From Brevibacterium atlanticum (GTDB lineage: Bacteria; Actinomycetota; Actinomycetes; Actinomycetales; Brevibacteriaceae), in assembly GCF_011617245.1 (NCBI RefSeq), contig NZ_CP050152.1, positions 2,594,503-2,658,502 of the forward strand: 64,000 nt of DNA. Reading direction: 5' to 3'. A model generated the notes under the pieces. That model was not told where the DNA came from. It saw only the letters and a list, made by a program, of their open reading frames with translations, and searched no databases. This document shows positions 1 through 9,957 of the stretch, piece after piece (position 1 is the stretch's first letter; the number at the start of each line of letters is the position of its first letter). The translations under genes were made by a program, and so were the position numbers.

Positions 1-18
1 GCACGGCGAAGGTGACGC

Positions 19-573
19 TCAGCCCTCGCCGAGCCCGCCGGCCGCGTACTCGAGGAAGGTCGCGGCCACAGTGTCTCCCCCAACCGAGGAATCGGCGATG
101 ACAAGCACCGTGTCATCGCCGGCCAGCGTCCCGAAGATCCCGGTCATCGAGGACCGGTCGATCGCCGAGGCCAGGTACTGTGCGGCCCCCGGCGGGGTGC
201 GCAGCACGACCATATTGTCCTGCGCGACAGCGGAGACGAGGAGTTCCTCGAGGATCCGCGGCAGCTTCGCGTCGAGGGACTCCCCCGTCGACTGCTGCAG
301 GGACCGGTCCCCGCCCTCACCGGGAACGGCGTAGACGGATCCGGCGGTCGATCGGATCTTCACGGCCCCCACCTCGGCGAGGTCGCGCGACAGCGTCGCC
401 TGAGTGACGGTGATGCCGTCGGTGGCGAGCGCCTCGGCGAGTTCGATCTGGGATCGCACCGACTGGCGGGTGATAAGGTCGATGATCTTCTGCTGGCGGG
501 CGGTCTTCGTCAGCGGTGCCGAATTCGCCCCGCCACTCGACCCGCCGGTCCCGCCGCTCACGTTCTCGCTCAT
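19..573 (-). CDS. argR: Arginine repressor ArgR
   Basis: 184 aa. Arginine-responsive DNA-binding repressor, hexameric in the known family, that controls arginine biosynthesis. An N-terminal winged helix-turn-helix lies at about residues 23-90 ([11 protein letters not shown]; the SQIELAEAL...TQATLSRDL recognition helix region). A C-terminal oligomerisation and arginine-binding domain lies at about 105-180 ([14 protein letters not shown]). The first 22 residues are a Gly/Ser-rich extension. The start codon overlaps the argF stop in an ATGA, so it is the last visible gene of the arg operon and probably autoregulates it. No argG or argH is visible downstream; the window ends 18 bases past the stop. 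Confidence 0.95.
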   Translation of the reverse strand: MSENVSGGTGGSSGGANSAPLTKTARQQKIIDLITRQSVRSQIELAEALATDGITVTQATLSRDLAEVGAVKIRSTAGSVYAVPGEGGDRSLQQSTGESLDAKLPRILEELLVSAVAQDNMVVLRTPPGAAQYLASAIDRSSMTGIFGTLAGDDTVLVIADSSVGGDTVAATFLEYAAGGLGEG

Positions 574-1493
574 CGGTTCTCCAGGAGGAAGGTCAGCAGC
601 GCCTTCTGCGCGTGGAGGCGGTTCTCGGCTTCGTCGAAGACCACCGAGGCGGGGCCGTCGATGACCTCGGCGGTGACCTCTTTGCCGCGGTAGGCGGGCA
701 GGCAGTGGAGGAAGATCGGGTTATTGCCGAGTTCCATGAGTTCCTGGCTGACCTGATACTTCGTGAAAGGGGAAGCCTCGTCGTCGCGTCCAGCAGAGTC
801 CTGGCCCATGGACACCCAGGTGTCGGTGACGAGCACGTCGGCACCGTGCGCGGCGGCGACGGGGTCGTCGGTGACGGTGAGCGATCCCCCTGTCGTCTGA
901 GCCAGTTCGTTGGCTTCGGTCACGATCGCCTCGGCGGGCTGATAGTCGACGGGGGCTGCGATGCGCACGTGCATGCCGGCGGTGACTCCGCCAAGGGCGT
1001 ACGAGTTCGCCATGTTGTTCGCCCCGTCCCCGTAATAGGTCAGGGTCTGCCCGGCCACGTCGCCGCGGTGTTCGCGGATGGTGAGCAGGTCGGCCAGGAT
1101 CTGGCAGGGGTGGAAGTCATCGGACAGGGAGTTGACGACGGGCACGGAGGAATATTCGGCCATCTCTTCGAGCCCGGCCTGGGCGTAGGTGCGCCAGATG
1201 ATCGCCGAGACCATCCGCGACAGCACGCGGGCGGTGTCGGCGATGGATTCCTTGTGCCCGAGCTGCGCCTCACCGGGGTTGATGATGAGCGGCTGTCCCC
1301 CGAGCGCGGCGATGCCGGCGGCAAAGGACACGCGGGTCCTCGTCGAGGTCTTGTCGAAGATGACCGCGGCGGTCTGCGGGCCGGCCAGCGGGGTCCGCGA
1401 GTACGGGGCGGCCTTGAGTTCGACAGCGAGGTCGAGGACCTGCGCCTGCTCGGCCGGGGTGAGGTCCGTGTCCTTGAGGAAGCGGCGTGTCAT
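570..1493 (-). CDS. argF: Ornithine carbamoyltransferase ArgF
   Basis: 307 aa, the usual family length. It condenses carbamoyl phosphate with ornithine to give citrulline in the cytoplasm. The carbamoyl-phosphate loop is STRTR (in [11 protein letters not shown], about residues 49-53). The ornithine-side HCLPAYRG motif is near residue 263, and the H-P-x-Q-like segment is [10 protein letters not shown] near 127. It overlaps argR by four bases and is separated from argD by 128 bases, the only real gap in the operon. Confidence 0.96.
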   Translation of the reverse strand: MTRRFLKDTDLTPAEQAQVLDLAVELKAAPYSRTPLAGPQTAAVIFDKTSTRTRVSFAAGIAALGGQPLIINPGEAQLGHKESIADTARVLSRMVSAIIWRTYAQAGLEEMAEYSSVPVVNSLSDDFHPCQILADLLTIREHRGDVAGQTLTYYGDGANNMANSYALGGVTAGMHVRIAAPVDYQPAEAIVTEANELAQTTGGSLTVTDDPVAAAHGADVLVTDTWVSMGQDSAGRDDEASPFTKYQVSQELMELGNNPIFLHCLPAYRGKEVTAEVIDGPASVVFDEAENRLHAQKALLTFLLENR

Positions 1494-1621
1494 AACGTGT
1501 CCTTCGGTGTTCAGTGAGTGGTGCCGGCGCCGAGGTGGCCCCGCGGTCCGTGCGAACGCTGAGTGGCGGGACGGCTGAGTCTCTGCGACTGCTGATTTCC
1601 TGCGACCGCTGAGTCAGTGGC
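1494..1621 (-). other. argD-argF intergenic segment with small hairpin and GCCGAGGTGG site
   Basis: The only long gap inside the arg operon. A short inverted repeat (GCTGAG at 1608-1613, CTCAGC at 1621-1626) straddles the argD stop codon and could slow transcription or stabilise a processed mRNA end. A copy of the recurring decamer GCCGAGGTGG lies at 1529-1538, in a stretch that resembles another intergenic site near 55563. No open reading frame of interest was seen. Confidence 0.35.
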
Positions 1622-2935
1622 TCAGCCGGCGATGAGCCCGGGCAGTGCTTCGACGAACGGGGCGAGTTCTTCGGTCGTGATGGTCAGGGGCGGGGCCAGG
1701 CGCAGGCGGCCGGGGGCGACGGGGTTGATGATGAACCCGGCCTCGAGGGCCCGTGCAGCCACGGCCTTCGAGTCCGGCACCTTCCCATCGGGCCCGGCAG
1801 TGAGTTCGAGACCGAGGAGCAGTCCCTTGCCGGTGATCTCACCGATGCCGTCGACTGCGGCAAGCTGGATCTTCAGCCAGTCGCTGACCTCGGCGACATG
1901 GGTCAACAGGTTGTCTGACTCGATGGTCTCAAGCACGGCGAGTCCGGCAGCGCAGGCGATCGGGTTGCCGCCGAAGGTCGTGCCGTGCTGGCCGGCTTCG
2001 AGCAGCTTCGTGTTCGCATCGCCGACAGTGATGGTCGCGCCGATGGGCATGCCGCCGCCGAGCCCCTTCGCCGAGGTGATGATGTCGGGGACGACACCCT
2101 CTCCGATCTCGGGATCCTGGTGGGCGAACCAGGAACCGGTGCGGCCGATGCCCGACTGCACCTCGTCGAGGATCATGAGCGCCCCAACCTTCGTCGTCAG
2201 TTCCCGCACGGCCGTGAGGTAGCCGGCCGGGTGTGTGCGCACGCCGACCTCTCCCTGCACGGGTTCGACGAACACGGCGGCCGTGTTCTCGTTGATGGCG
2301 GCCTCAAGGGCGTCGATGTCACCGTAGGGAACGTGGACGACTCCGGGGACTCCGGGGGCGAAGGGTTCGCGGTAGGCTTCCTTCGCCGTCAGGGCGAGGG
2401 CTCCCATGGTGCGGCCGTGGAAGGCACCCTCGATGGCGATGATGAAGGGGCGTCCCCCTCCCCCTGCGCGGCGGGCCATCTTGAAGGCCGCCTCGTTGGC
2501 TTCGGTGCCGGAGTTCGAGAAGAACACGGCCGAGCCGGCGGGCAGGTCGAGGACGTCGTGGAGCTTCTCGGCCAGGCCGATCTGCGCCGGGGAGGTGAAG
2601 AAGTTCGAGATGTGCCCGAGCGTCGAGGCCTGTTCGGTGATGGCCTGGACCCAGGTGGGGTGGCAGTGGCCGAGAGCGTTGACGGCGATGCCGGCAAGCA
2701 GGTCGAGGTACTGCTTGCCCGCAGCATCCCACACGTAGGAGCCCTCACCGCGGACGAGGTCGAGCTGCGGGGACCCGAACACCGGGGACAGCACGCGGGA
2801 GAAGTCATCACGCCACGTCTGCGCCTGATCCGCGTACACCTGATCGGCCTGAGCCCGATCGCTAGCTGCCCGATCGCCCGCAGCCTGGCCAGCAGCCGAA
2901 CCGCCCGCTGCCTGTGTTTCTGTCGTGTCAGTCAT
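1622..2935 (-). CDS. argD: Acetylornithine aminotransferase ArgD
   Basis: 437 aa class III PLP aminotransferase. It converts N-acetylglutamate semialdehyde to N-acetylornithine. The PLP region includes the [16 protein letters not shown] segment, [12 protein letters not shown], and the Schiff-base lysine in [14 protein letters not shown]. The first 35 or so residues are a low-complexity Ala/Gln/Asp extension ([19 protein letters not shown]), longer than in most homologues, so the true start may lie further in. It overlaps argB by eight bases. Confidence 0.95.
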   Translation of the reverse strand: MTDTTETQAAGGSAAGQAAGDRAASDRAQADQVYADQAQTWRDDFSRVLSPVFGSPQLDLVRGEGSYVWDAAGKQYLDLLAGIAVNALGHCHPTWVQAITEQASTLGHISNFFTSPAQIGLAEKLHDVLDLPAGSAVFFSNSGTEANEAAFKMARRAGGGGRPFIIAIEGAFHGRTMGALALTAKEAYREPFAPGVPGVVHVPYGDIDALEAAINENTAAVFVEPVQGEVGVRTHPAGYLTAVRELTTKVGALMILDEVQSGIGRTGSWFAHQDPEIGEGVVPDIITSAKGLGGGMPIGATITVGDANTKLLEAGQHGTTFGGNPIACAAGLAVLETIESDNLLTHVAEVSDWLKIQLAAVDGIGEITGKGLLLGLELTAGPDGKVPDSKAVAARALEAGFIINPVAPGRLRLAPPLTITTEELAPFVEALPGLIAG

Positions 2936-3905
2936 GTTTGACCTCCGTGGTGTGTCCGTCGCCCAGCGGTGCAGGTTCGACGATGGTGTCCTCGACCATG
3001 GTGCCGATGCCCTCCGAGGTGAAGACCTCGAGCAGCAGCGAATGCGCCATCCGGCCGTCGATGATGTGGGCCTGCTGCACGCCGTCCTCGATCGCTTCGA
3101 GGGCGGCGGTCATCTTCGGGATCATGCCCGAGTCGAGTGAGGGCAAGAGTTCGCGCAGCTTGGCCGGGCCGATGCGGGAGATGAGCGAGGACGTGTCCGG
3201 CCAGTTCGCGTAGAGGCCGGGCACATCGGTGAGCATGATGAGTTTGTCCGCCTTCAATGCTTTCGCCACCGCCGAGGCAGCCAGGTCGGCGTTGATGTTC
3301 AACGGCTTTCCCGCTTCTCCCCCGATCTCCGAGGCGATCGAGCAGATGACGGGCACCCGTCCGGCGTCGAGGAGTTCGGTGAGCACGGTGGTATTCACCT
3401 GGGCGATCTCGCCCACCCGGCCGAGATCGACGGTTTGCCCGTCCACCTCGGCGGTGGTCTTGTGCGCGAGCATGAGGTCGGCGTCCTCACCGGACAGGCC
3501 GATCGCGGCGTCACCGTTCTGGTTGATGCGGGAGACGATATCGCGGTTGACCTGGCCGGACAGGACCATGCGGATGACCTCGGCGGCCTCCTCGGTGGTC
3601 ACGCGCTGCCCCGCCTTGAACTCGGATTCGATACCGAGGCGGGCGAGCATGGCGGAGATCTGCGGGCCGCCGCCGTGGACGACGACGGGGCGGATGCCGG
3701 CGAAGCGGAGGAAGGCGATGTCGTCGGCGAAGGACTGCTGGAGTTCCGGGGAGATCATTGCGTTGCCGCCGTATTTGATGACGATGGTGGCGCCGGCGAA
3801 GGTCTTGATCCAGGGCAGCGCTTCGGTGAGCGCTTCGGCCTTGACCTGGGCGGCGGCGAGCCGGGCGGCGGTGGATTTCGTGGACATGTCTACGGGGCTG
3901 TTCAT
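2928..3905 (-). CDS. argB: Acetylglutamate kinase ArgB
   Basis: 325 aa amino-acid-kinase fold enzyme. It phosphorylates N-acetylglutamate, usually the arginine-feedback step. The glycine-rich nucleotide loop is [10 protein letters not shown] (about residues 43-52), followed by VVHGGGPQI near 76-84. The distal [29 protein letters not shown] segment is typical of the family. The start overlaps the argJ stop by four bases; the C-terminus ends in a short acidic and basic tail. Confidence 0.96.
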   Translation of the reverse strand: MNSPVDMSTKSTAARLAAAQVKAEALTEALPWIKTFAGATIVIKYGGNAMISPELQQSFADDIAFLRFAGIRPVVVHGGGPQISAMLARLGIESEFKAGQRVTTEEAAEVIRMVLSGQVNRDIVSRINQNGDAAIGLSGEDADLMLAHKTTAEVDGQTVDLGRVGEIAQVNTTVLTELLDAGRVPVICSIASEIGGEAGKPLNINADLAASAVAKALKADKLIMLTDVPGLYANWPDTSSLISRIGPAKLRELLPSLDSGMIPKMTAALEAIEDGVQQAHIIDGRMAHSLLLEVFTSEGIGTMVEDTIVEPAPLGDGHTTEVKHD

Positions 3906-5080
3906 GTGGAGTAGGCGCTGTTCTCTTCGACGTAATCGTGGGTGAGGTCTGAGGTCCAGACCGTGGCGGTGTGATCGCCTGCGTGGAGGTCGATGACGAC
4001 GTCGACCTGTCGTCGGAACTCGACTTTCTCGGGGTCGTCGAAGGGTCCCGAGGCGCGGCAGACTTCGACGCCGTTGATGATCACGTCGATCTGGGTGGGA
4101 TCGAATTCCGCCGAGGTGGTTCCCACCTGGGCGACGACCCGACCCCAGTTCGGGTCTTCCCCGAAGATTGCGGCCTTGAAAAGGGCCGAACGGGAGACCG
4201 AACGCGAGACTGTGACGGCGTCGTCTTCGCTGGCTGCGCCCTGGGTGGTGATGGCGATGTCGTGGTGGGCGCCTTCGGCGTCGACGTGCAGCTGGTGCAT
4301 GAGGTCGAGGCAGACCTCTTTGACCAGTGCCGTGAACTCATCGGTGTCGACGGTCGCGTCGTGGGCGGCCGAGGACATGAGGATGACGGTGTCGTTCGTC
4401 GACATGCACCCGTCGGTGTCGAGGCGGTCGAAGGACTGGTTCGTCGCTGACCGCAGTGCCGCATCGAGCACAGCTTGGTCGACGGCGGCGTCGGTGGTGA
4501 TTACGACGAGCATGGTCGCTAAGCCGGGTGCGAGCATGCCCGCGCCTTTGGCCATGCCGCCGATCGTGAAGCCGGTTGAGCCTTCGCGGGTGGCGGTCTT
4601 TGCGACGGTGTCGGTGGTCATGATCGCTTCGGCGGCGGACTGGCCGGCTTCGACGCTCGTGTCGGCGGCGGCGACGAGCGGGGCGAGGTTGTCGACAATC
4701 GCGTCGCGGAAGTCCTGACCGCCGACGCCGATGAGTCCGGTCGAGCAGACGAGGATGTCCTCAGGGCTCGTGTCGGTGCCGGTCTCGGTGAGCAGCTGCG
4801 CGGCGGTCTGGGCGGTCAGGATCGTCGTCTCGTAGCCGAAGTCGCCGGTGTAGCAGTTCGCTCCCCCGGAGTTGAGGACGACGGCGCGGGCGTGCCCATC
4901 CGCCGAGACCTTCTGGGACCAGAGGACGGGGTTGGCCTTGCACCGATTCGAGGTGTAGACAGCGGCGACGGCGTCCGACGGTCCGGCGTTGATGACCAGC
5001 GAGAGGTCTTTGGTGCCGGAGGGTTTGAGCCCTGCGGTCAGTCCTGCGGCACTGAAGCCGAGGGGTGCGGTCACGCTCAT
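3902..5080 (-). CDS. argJ: Bifunctional glutamate N-acetyltransferase/ornithine acetyltransferase ArgJ
   Basis: 392 aa from the ATG at 5080. The frame is open further upstream, but that part is arginine-rich and antisense-like; [14 protein letters not shown] matches the family N-terminus and gives the same four-base overlap with argC as seen elsewhere in the operon. It recycles the acetyl group from acetylornithine to glutamate. The self-cleaving, nucleophilic Thr region is [21 protein letters not shown]. The precursor is processed into alpha and beta chains in known ArgJ proteins. Confidence 0.94.
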   Translation of the reverse strand: MSVTAPLGFSAAGLTAGLKPSGTKDLSLVINAGPSDAVAAVYTSNRCKANPVLWSQKVSADGHARAVVLNSGGANCYTGDFGYETTILTAQTAAQLLTETGTDTSPEDILVCSTGLIGVGGQDFRDAIVDNLAPLVAAADTSVEAGQSAAEAIMTTDTVAKTATREGSTGFTIGGMAKGAGMLAPGLATMLVVITTDAAVDQAVLDAALRSATNQSFDRLDTDGCMSTNDTVILMSSAAHDATVDTDEFTALVKEVCLDLMHQLHVDAEGAHHDIAITTQGAASEDDAVTVSRSVSRSALFKAAIFGEDPNWGRVVAQVGTTSAEFDPTQIDVIINGVEVCRASGPFDDPEKVEFRRQVDVVIDLHAGDHTATVWTSDLTHDYVEENSAYST

Positions 5081-6186
5081 GGGGCAACTCCTTCGAGGGG
5101 AAGTGCGGTGGCCTCGTCGAGGCCGAGTGCCAGATGGATGGATTGAAGGGCCTGTCCGGCGGTGCCGCGGACGAGGTTGTCCAAGGCCACGACGACGAGG
5201 ATCTTCTCCGCGCGTTCGTCGACGGTGAACTGGACCTGCGCGACGTTCGACCCGATCGTCGCCGCGGTCTGCGGCCACTGACCTTCGGGCAGGACACGGA
5301 CGAACGGCTCGTCACCGTAGGCCTGAGCGAAGGAAGCAGCCAGCTGGTCCTTGAGAGCAGCGGCGTCAAGGAGTCCTTCGGCGGTCCGCGGTGCGGCTTC
5401 TCCAGCGTCCGCAGTGATGGTCGCGAGGATTCCGCGGGCCATGGGCACGAGCGTCGGGGTGAAGGAGATCCGGGTGGGACCGTCGGCGGCGTCGGCGCCG
5501 AGGAGACCGTTGAGGTTCTGTTCGATCTCGGGCACGTGCCGGTGGGTGCCACCGGTGCCATACGGGGAGGCATTGCCGAGGATCTCAGCGGCGGTCAGAT
5601 GCGGCTTGAGTGCCTTGCCTGCGCCAGAGACGCCATTGGCGAGCACGGCGTTGAGCCCGGTCGGTGCGGCAAGCCCGGCCTGGATGAGCGGGGCGAGGCC
5701 GAGCGTCACGGCGGTGACGTTGCAGCCGGGCACAGCGATGCGCTTCGTCGACTTCAGGGCCTCGCGCTGTTTCGTACCGTCGGCGGTGAGGAGTTCGGGC
5801 AGACCGTAGGTCCAGGTGCCCTGGTGGGCGGAGCCGTAGAACTTCTCCCAGGCGTCGGCGCTGATGAGGCGATGGTCGGCGGCGAGGTCGACGATGAGGG
5901 TGTCCGGGCTCGTGGATTCGAGCTCGGCGGCGATCTGTCCGGACTGTCCGTGTGGGAGCGCGAGGACGACGACATCGTGGCCGGCGAGCACCTCGGCGGT
6001 GGACTCTTGGACCACGAAGTCGGAATATCGGGCAAGATGGGGTTGATGTCGGCCGAGCTTCTCGCCAGCAGTGGAATGTCCGCACACCGTCGTGACGTTC
6101 AAGTGAGTGTGAGTGCTCAGCAGCCGGAGGACCTCTCCCCCGGCGTATCCGGTGGCACCGGAGACGGCAACCGTAAGATCGTTCAT
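5077..6186 (-). CDS. argC: N-acetyl-gamma-glutamyl-phosphate reductase ArgC
   Basis: 369 aa from the ATG at 6186. TTG at 6207 and ATG at 6198 are in-frame alternatives, but MNDLTVAVSGATGYAGGE is the family-like start. It performs NADPH-dependent reduction of acetylglutamyl phosphate. The N-terminal Rossmann loop is SGATGYAGGEVLRLL and the catalytic cysteine is in VPGCNVTAV. No Shine-Dalgarno sequence is visible upstream, so the mRNA may be leaderless or nearly so. First gene of the arg operon. Confidence 0.94.
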   Translation of the reverse strand: MNDLTVAVSGATGYAGGEVLRLLSTHTHLNVTTVCGHSTAGEKLGRHQPHLARYSDFVVQESTAEVLAGHDVVVLALPHGQSGQIAAELESTSPDTLIVDLAADHRLISADAWEKFYGSAHQGTWTYGLPELLTADGTKQREALKSTKRIAVPGCNVTAVTLGLAPLIQAGLAAPTGLNAVLANGVSGAGKALKPHLTAAEILGNASPYGTGGTHRHVPEIEQNLNGLLGADAADGPTRISFTPTLVPMARGILATITADAGEAAPRTAEGLLDAAALKDQLAASFAQAYGDEPFVRVLPEGQWPQTAATIGSNVAQVQFTVDERAEKILVVVALDNLVRGTAGQALQSIHLALGLDEATALPLEGVAP

Positions 6187-6230
6187 ATGTATAACCATAC
6201 CAGGCAATTAATTTATATGCAGGAGGCGTG
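6187..6230. promoter_or_regulatory. Divergent argC / oxidoreductase promoter with ARG-box-like AT-rich repeats
   Basis: This 44-base gap is strikingly AT-rich for the region. It contains GTATAACCATAC (GTAT-4-ATAC inverted repeat, 6189-6200) and AATTAATTTATATGCA (about 6205-6220). Known ArgR operators are AT-rich imperfect 18-base palindromes, often in pairs, so these are candidate ARG boxes; the assignment is inference. The gap must also hold the promoter of the plus-strand oxidoreductase, whose AGGAGG ribosome site is at 6221-6226. Confidence 0.45.
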
Positions 6231-7205
6231 ATGACCCAGGCAGTGCTTGCGATGCAGGCTGGTGGACCCGAGGTGCTCGAGTTCGGTGAGGTTCCGACCC
6301 CGAAGCCGGGCGCTGGTGAGGTGCTCGTCGATATCGAGGCGGCGGGTGTGAACTTCATCGACACGTATCGTCGTTCGGGCGTGTACCCGATGGAGTACCC
6401 GCACATCGTCGGCGTTGAGGGCACGGGTCGCATCGCCGAGGTGGGCGAGGGCGTTGAGAGTTGGCAGGTCGGTGACCGTGTCGCCTGGCACGAGGCGCCG
6501 GGATCGTATGCGACGCAGGTCGTAGTGAATACGAACAACCTGCTGCGGGTTCCTGAGGGTGTGAGCGCCGAGGTGGCTGCGGCGATGCCGCTGCAGGGCC
6601 TGACCGCGCAGTACCTGGCGACGAGTTCGCATGAGATCAAGCCTGGACAGACGGCACTCGTCCATGCTGGCGCCGGTGGTGTGGGACTGTTGCTCACGCA
6701 GATCATCAAGCATCTGGGCGGCAATGTCATCTCGACGGTGAGCACCGAGGAGAAGGCGGAGCTGTCGCGGAAGGCCGGCGCGGATGAGGTGTTCCTCTAT
6801 GGTGACGGCGTCGACATCACGGCGAAGGTCAAGGAGCTCACGGACGGCGAGGGTGTCGATGTCGCGTATGACGGGGTCGGCAAGGACACGTTCGATGCAT
6901 CGCTGGCGTCGATCAAGCCGCTGGGTTCGATGGTGCTCTTCGGCGGAGCCTCGGGTCAGGTGCCGCCGTTCGAAATTCAGCGCCTGAACTCATCGGGCGG
7001 AATCTTCCTCTCCCGTCCGTCCCTGGCATGGTTCGTCCGGTCCTCGGAGGAGCTGGCGAAGCGTTCGGCCATGCTCTTCAACGGTATCGAACACGGCTGG
7101 CTCAACTTCCGCATTGGCGCGACGTTTGCACTTGCCGATGCCGCTGATGCGCATCGTGCGCTTGAGGGACGCGAAACGACCGGCAAGGTTGTACTCACGG
7201 CCTAG
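6231..7205 (+). CDS. Zinc-independent NADPH:quinone oxidoreductase (QOR, MDR superfamily)
   Basis: 324 aa. ATG 6231 is chosen because the AGGAGG at 6221-6226 gives a workable spacing; a GTG at 6228 is too close. Medium-chain dehydrogenase/reductase fold: an N-terminal GroES-like domain (GAGEVLVDIEAAGVNFIDTYRRSGVYP) and a Rossmann domain with HAGAGGVGLLLTQ near residues 146-158. The structural zinc cysteines of alcohol dehydrogenases are absent. The family reduces quinones by one electron with NADPH. It is divergent from argC, with no obvious link to arginine synthesis. Confidence 0.88.
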   Translation: MTQAVLAMQAGGPEVLEFGEVPTPKPGAGEVLVDIEAAGVNFIDTYRRSGVYPMEYPHIVGVEGTGRIAEVGEGVESWQVGDRVAWHEAPGSYATQVVVNTNNLLRVPEGVSAEVAAAMPLQGLTAQYLATSSHEIKPGQTALVHAGAGGVGLLLTQIIKHLGGNVISTVSTEEKAELSRKAGADEVFLYGDGVDITAKVKELTDGEGVDVAYDGVGKDTFDASLASIKPLGSMVLFGGASGQVPPFEIQRLNSSGGIFLSRPSLAWFVRSSEELAKRSAMLFNGIEHGWLNFRIGATFALADAADAHRALEGRETTGKVVLTA

Positions 7206-7401
7206 TAGCCCATCTTCACACTAAGCAATAGAATCGCATCGCACCATTTCTATCCGCATCTGCACTAGTAGCTGTTCACCCCTATCTCAAGTTCAATAGG
7301 AAACACTAGATAGTGACTTTTCAAAGCTCAACTACGCTCACTACATTCACGCGCACCGCGCATGTCTATCTTTAGAGTTTAGCTTCGACAGAGAGAAGAC
7401 A
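7206..7401. other. AT-rich spacer at left edge of accessory island
   Basis: Base composition falls sharply after the oxidoreductase stop, consistent with the border of acquired DNA. TTTAGAGTTTAG just upstream of 7402 may include a -10 element for the next gene, and GAGAGAAG is a plausible ribosome site. No coding sequence is evident. Confidence 0.3.
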
Positions 7402-8148
7402 ATGGCAATATATACATCGAATCGAGCAATTGAAACACTGGTTGGTCGATCCGCCGAACCTGAACCCATCGAGGCCACTGGGGAGCTAGGCGGTAGCAAA
7501 ATGGGGTTTTCTGCGAGACTGGCACTTACGACAATTTTAAAGCGACAGCCAAACTCCGAATACAAGGCAGTCTACGCACAGATCAGACGAGCCGGAATTA
7601 GAATATCCAAACTTAAAGACGTGAAACAAGAAGGCCAGGTCTTCACCGCTACAGTCACCAACACAGAAATAGGAACTTCGCCATTCATGCGCTACGGGGG
7701 CATGAGAATGGTTTGGTGCTGGTGGCTATCTGCAAATATCAAAAGTAGATCCAATACCAAACTAATAATGCTAGGATCACCCGATAACGACCCCACTCTT
7801 GAGGCCCCAACCACCTCAGCTCCAGCATTCGGATATCCGTCATATCCGAATTCACTCAGCAAATTGATAAAAGAGGAATTGGGCCTATCAACCGATGAAT
7901 ATCTGCGAGCCCTTGCCGATTCAACGGACACCGATCAGCACCTCAACCCCGGCTATCGCCTCAGGGTTGCCGAGTCGGTCCTAGAGCGCGGACGTCAGTC
8001 AACAGCGACGGTACAGGGTCACCAGAAAACTTGGGTCAATTACAAAGCAGGACGAACTCGCATCATTGGAATTGCGGACAGCGTGCGGCCCTCAGCACAG
8101 AAACCGAGAAGTGTACTTGCACGACCAGTAATAGTCGTGCAGGCCTAA
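7402..8148 (+). CDS. Hypothetical protein, island-associated
   Basis: 248 aa, not confidently recognised. It begins MAIYTSNRAIETL and continues with a compact region (ELGGSKMGFSARLALTTIL, then MRYGGMRMVWCWWLSANI at about residues 96-113). A low-complexity Ser/Pro/Thr linker and a helical C-terminal part follow. There is no signal peptide or clear transmembrane segment. The overall order of a beta-start, a GSK-type loop and an aromatic MRWG-like patch weakly recalls actinobacterial DUF7019-type proteins, but this is only a suggestion. Codon use is AT-richer than neighbours, indicating horizontal origin. Confidence 0.55.
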   Translation: MAIYTSNRAIETLVGRSAEPEPIEATGELGGSKMGFSARLALTTILKRQPNSEYKAVYAQIRRAGIRISKLKDVKQEGQVFTATVTNTEIGTSPFMRYGGMRMVWCWWLSANIKSRSNTKLIMLGSPDNDPTLEAPTTSAPAFGYPSYPNSLSKLIKEELGLSTDEYLRALADSTDTDQHLNPGYRLRVAESVLERGRQSTATVQGHQKTWVNYKAGRTRIIGIADSVRPSAQKPRSVLARPVIVVQA

Positions 8149-8783
8149 CTAGCCCCACCTGCAGTAATTTGCGACAGCATGTTCAACGATATCTACCAAT
8201 CACTACACAGCAGCCCCTTACCTTCGAATAACGACAGAGCAGGAGAACTCACCACAAACCGATTCCCTCAAATCCTCAGCCATCGAAGAACTAAGTACAT
8301 TCAACACCAACCAAATAGGCAGATACTCTATTTGAGATCAAGGAGGCCCATTCCACTCAATTCGTTAGAAAAATTCTCCTCAAAGAGCCATTTGATTCGT
8401 TCGACATACTGCGGTTCAGTAATCGTTCAAACTCGCTAATTGAACCAGGAATCCGATTCAATAGAGGCGTTCCTCAAAGTACCCCTCTGGGCAAAGGTCA
8501 AGCATCACGCTAGCTCTTGACCTGCTTTCAGGGCTGTAGCAGACTGTAAGTCCGCAAGTAGTCGAATATTTGGCAGAACACACGACATACTTATCAAAGG
8601 CAGGCCTGGACGTCCGTGGCCGAATATGGAGTTTCATGATCCTTCTGCTTGCCTAAGAAGGGGACAGGTGCGAGGTTTTGCAGATCGAATACACGAAGGC
8701 GTTCCCGAACGCCCGTCGGCGCGGCATCGACCACGCGGCGGTTCAGTTGCGTGCTTGCACAGCCAAATAGGTTAGCGGCGAAG
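8149..8783. other. 635-base low-GC stretch without a convincing gene
   Basis: The frames here lack protein-like composition. A 34-codon run on the plus strand just upstream of 8774 (ending LQIEYTKAFPN...VQLRACTAK, about 8659-8771) has protein-like character and may be the tail of a decayed gene. No inverted repeats of note were seen. Confidence 0.25.
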
Positions 8784-9266
8784 ATGGTGCGGCAAGGGGT
8801 CGACTTCGAGCGAGGCATGGCACGTCTCGCTTCTTATGCCCGGACCTATGGTCATGCAAATCCCAAGAACACCGAGGTCTGGCTCGACTGGAAAATTGGT
8901 CTCTGGGTACGTGAGTTACGCAACAAACACCGCGCCGGAAAGTTGTCTGACAGCCAAGTTGCTGAAGCCAAAGGAATCGGCTTGCGCTTTGAACCACCAT
9001 ACCGAGACAAGCCAGTGCGGTTGACTGGAGCGCAGCGCCGCGAGTCCGAACAACTGGCACGGCTAGAGAGCCTACAGCCGTTCTACAAGGAACACGGCCA
9101 CATAAACGTAAAGCAAATCGACGGACTTAAGGAATGGCCGCGCGCCGGAGCATGGATCGCACGCTTACGCCAAGCTTACCGTCAAGGCAAGTTGCCGAGT
9201 CGCGTCGTCGAGAAGGCGGAAGCGATGGGGATCGCATGGAAAGTCAGCTCACGACCGAAATATTGA
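8784..9266 (+). CDS. Stand-alone helicase-associated (HA) domain protein
   Basis: 160 aa from the ATG at 8784; the frame is open upstream but that part is Arg/Ser-rich and unconvincing. Two tandem HA-type repeats are visible: about residues 6-55 (FERGMARLASYARTYGHANP, then WLDWKIGLWVRELRNKHRAG) and about 90-155 (PFYKEHGHINVKQ, then AGAWIARLRQAYRQGKLPS...AEAMGIAW). HA domains (Pfam Helicase-associated, PF03457) normally follow DEAH/SNF2-type helicases and probably bind nucleic acid. Here there is no helicase part. It could be a fragment of a larger gene or a genuine small binding protein. Confidence 0.6.
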   Translation: MVRQGVDFERGMARLASYARTYGHANPKNTEVWLDWKIGLWVRELRNKHRAGKLSDSQVAEAKGIGLRFEPPYRDKPVRLTGAQRRESEQLARLESLQPFYKEHGHINVKQIDGLKEWPRAGAWIARLRQAYRQGKLPSRVVEKAEAMGIAWKVSSRPKY

Positions 9267-9439
9267 GTTTCCCTGATAGCGCGTATCCGCTTAGCTCAGA
9301 TTTCTTCTGAAGTGATCAGCCTTGATTGGACGGCTAAGCATGAGTTAAGAGGCCGTATTTGGCCGCGAGTCCAAGGAGCGTCTGGAAAACAGCCATTGAG
9401 GTCCGGCATCAGACGAATTCGTCGAGTTATTCCTGAGAG

Positions 9440-9888
9440 TAGTCACGCGAGACGATTCAGTGAGTGCCATCGATCCGGGACTTTGGATTTGAGATTGCCC
9501 GATGGGCGCAGAGCGTGACGTGTTTGATGTCGCTGTCTCGTCAAGCCTTGTGTTAGCTGCGCGGACCCCCTTACCGAGCCAATTTTGCTCATTTCCGCAT
9601 AACCCTGCCACCAATCGGTGTGCAAGGTAGTGTCCGCCTTGACATTTAAGATGGGTAATGTGCTCACGGTAGGTCGAGCAGTATGTGTACGATCTCCTAG
9701 AGTCTGCGGCTGGACCCCCGTCCGCGAGCTTCGCTGGCGACGCTACACGAGACTGCCGTCGAGTCGGTGAGTCGGTGGCTCTTGCGCTGGTGCTCGACCC
9801 CGCCGAACTCGACATCATCTGTTTCAACGGTTCCCGGCAGCTTCGAGCGGTTCGAGTTCGAGGTGATTTCACGCGGCTTGCGGAACAT
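9440..9888 (-). pseudogene. Decayed IS1595-family (ISXO2-like) transposase
   Basis: Two reading frames on the minus strand carry pieces of one transposase. LPGTVETDDVEFGGVEHQRKS at about 9760-9830 corresponds to the first DDE aspartate region of ISXO2-type enzymes (V-E-x-D-E-x-x-x-G-G). ADTTLHTDWWQGYAEMSKIG at about 9575-9635 corresponds to the second aspartate region (L-x-T-D-x-W-x-G-Y). At least one frameshift separates them and the C-terminal third is unrecognisable. No terminal inverted repeats were identified. Confidence 0.6.
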
Positions 9889-9957
9889 AGCCTACGATCT
9901 GTCATATTGGTCCAGTCCTACTGGCGCTGAAGCTAATCTGCCAACATGCCCGGGGTG

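Noticed and set aside
5065-6231. 388-codon plus-strand frame opposite argC.
   Set aside because: Antisense shadow; argC on the minus strand shows full family conservation.
8526-8566. GCAGACTGTAAGTCCGC resembles the anticodon arm of tRNA-Tyr.
   Set aside because: No acceptor stem, D-arm or T-arm could be built around it; probably chance, although an attachment-site scar cannot be excluded.
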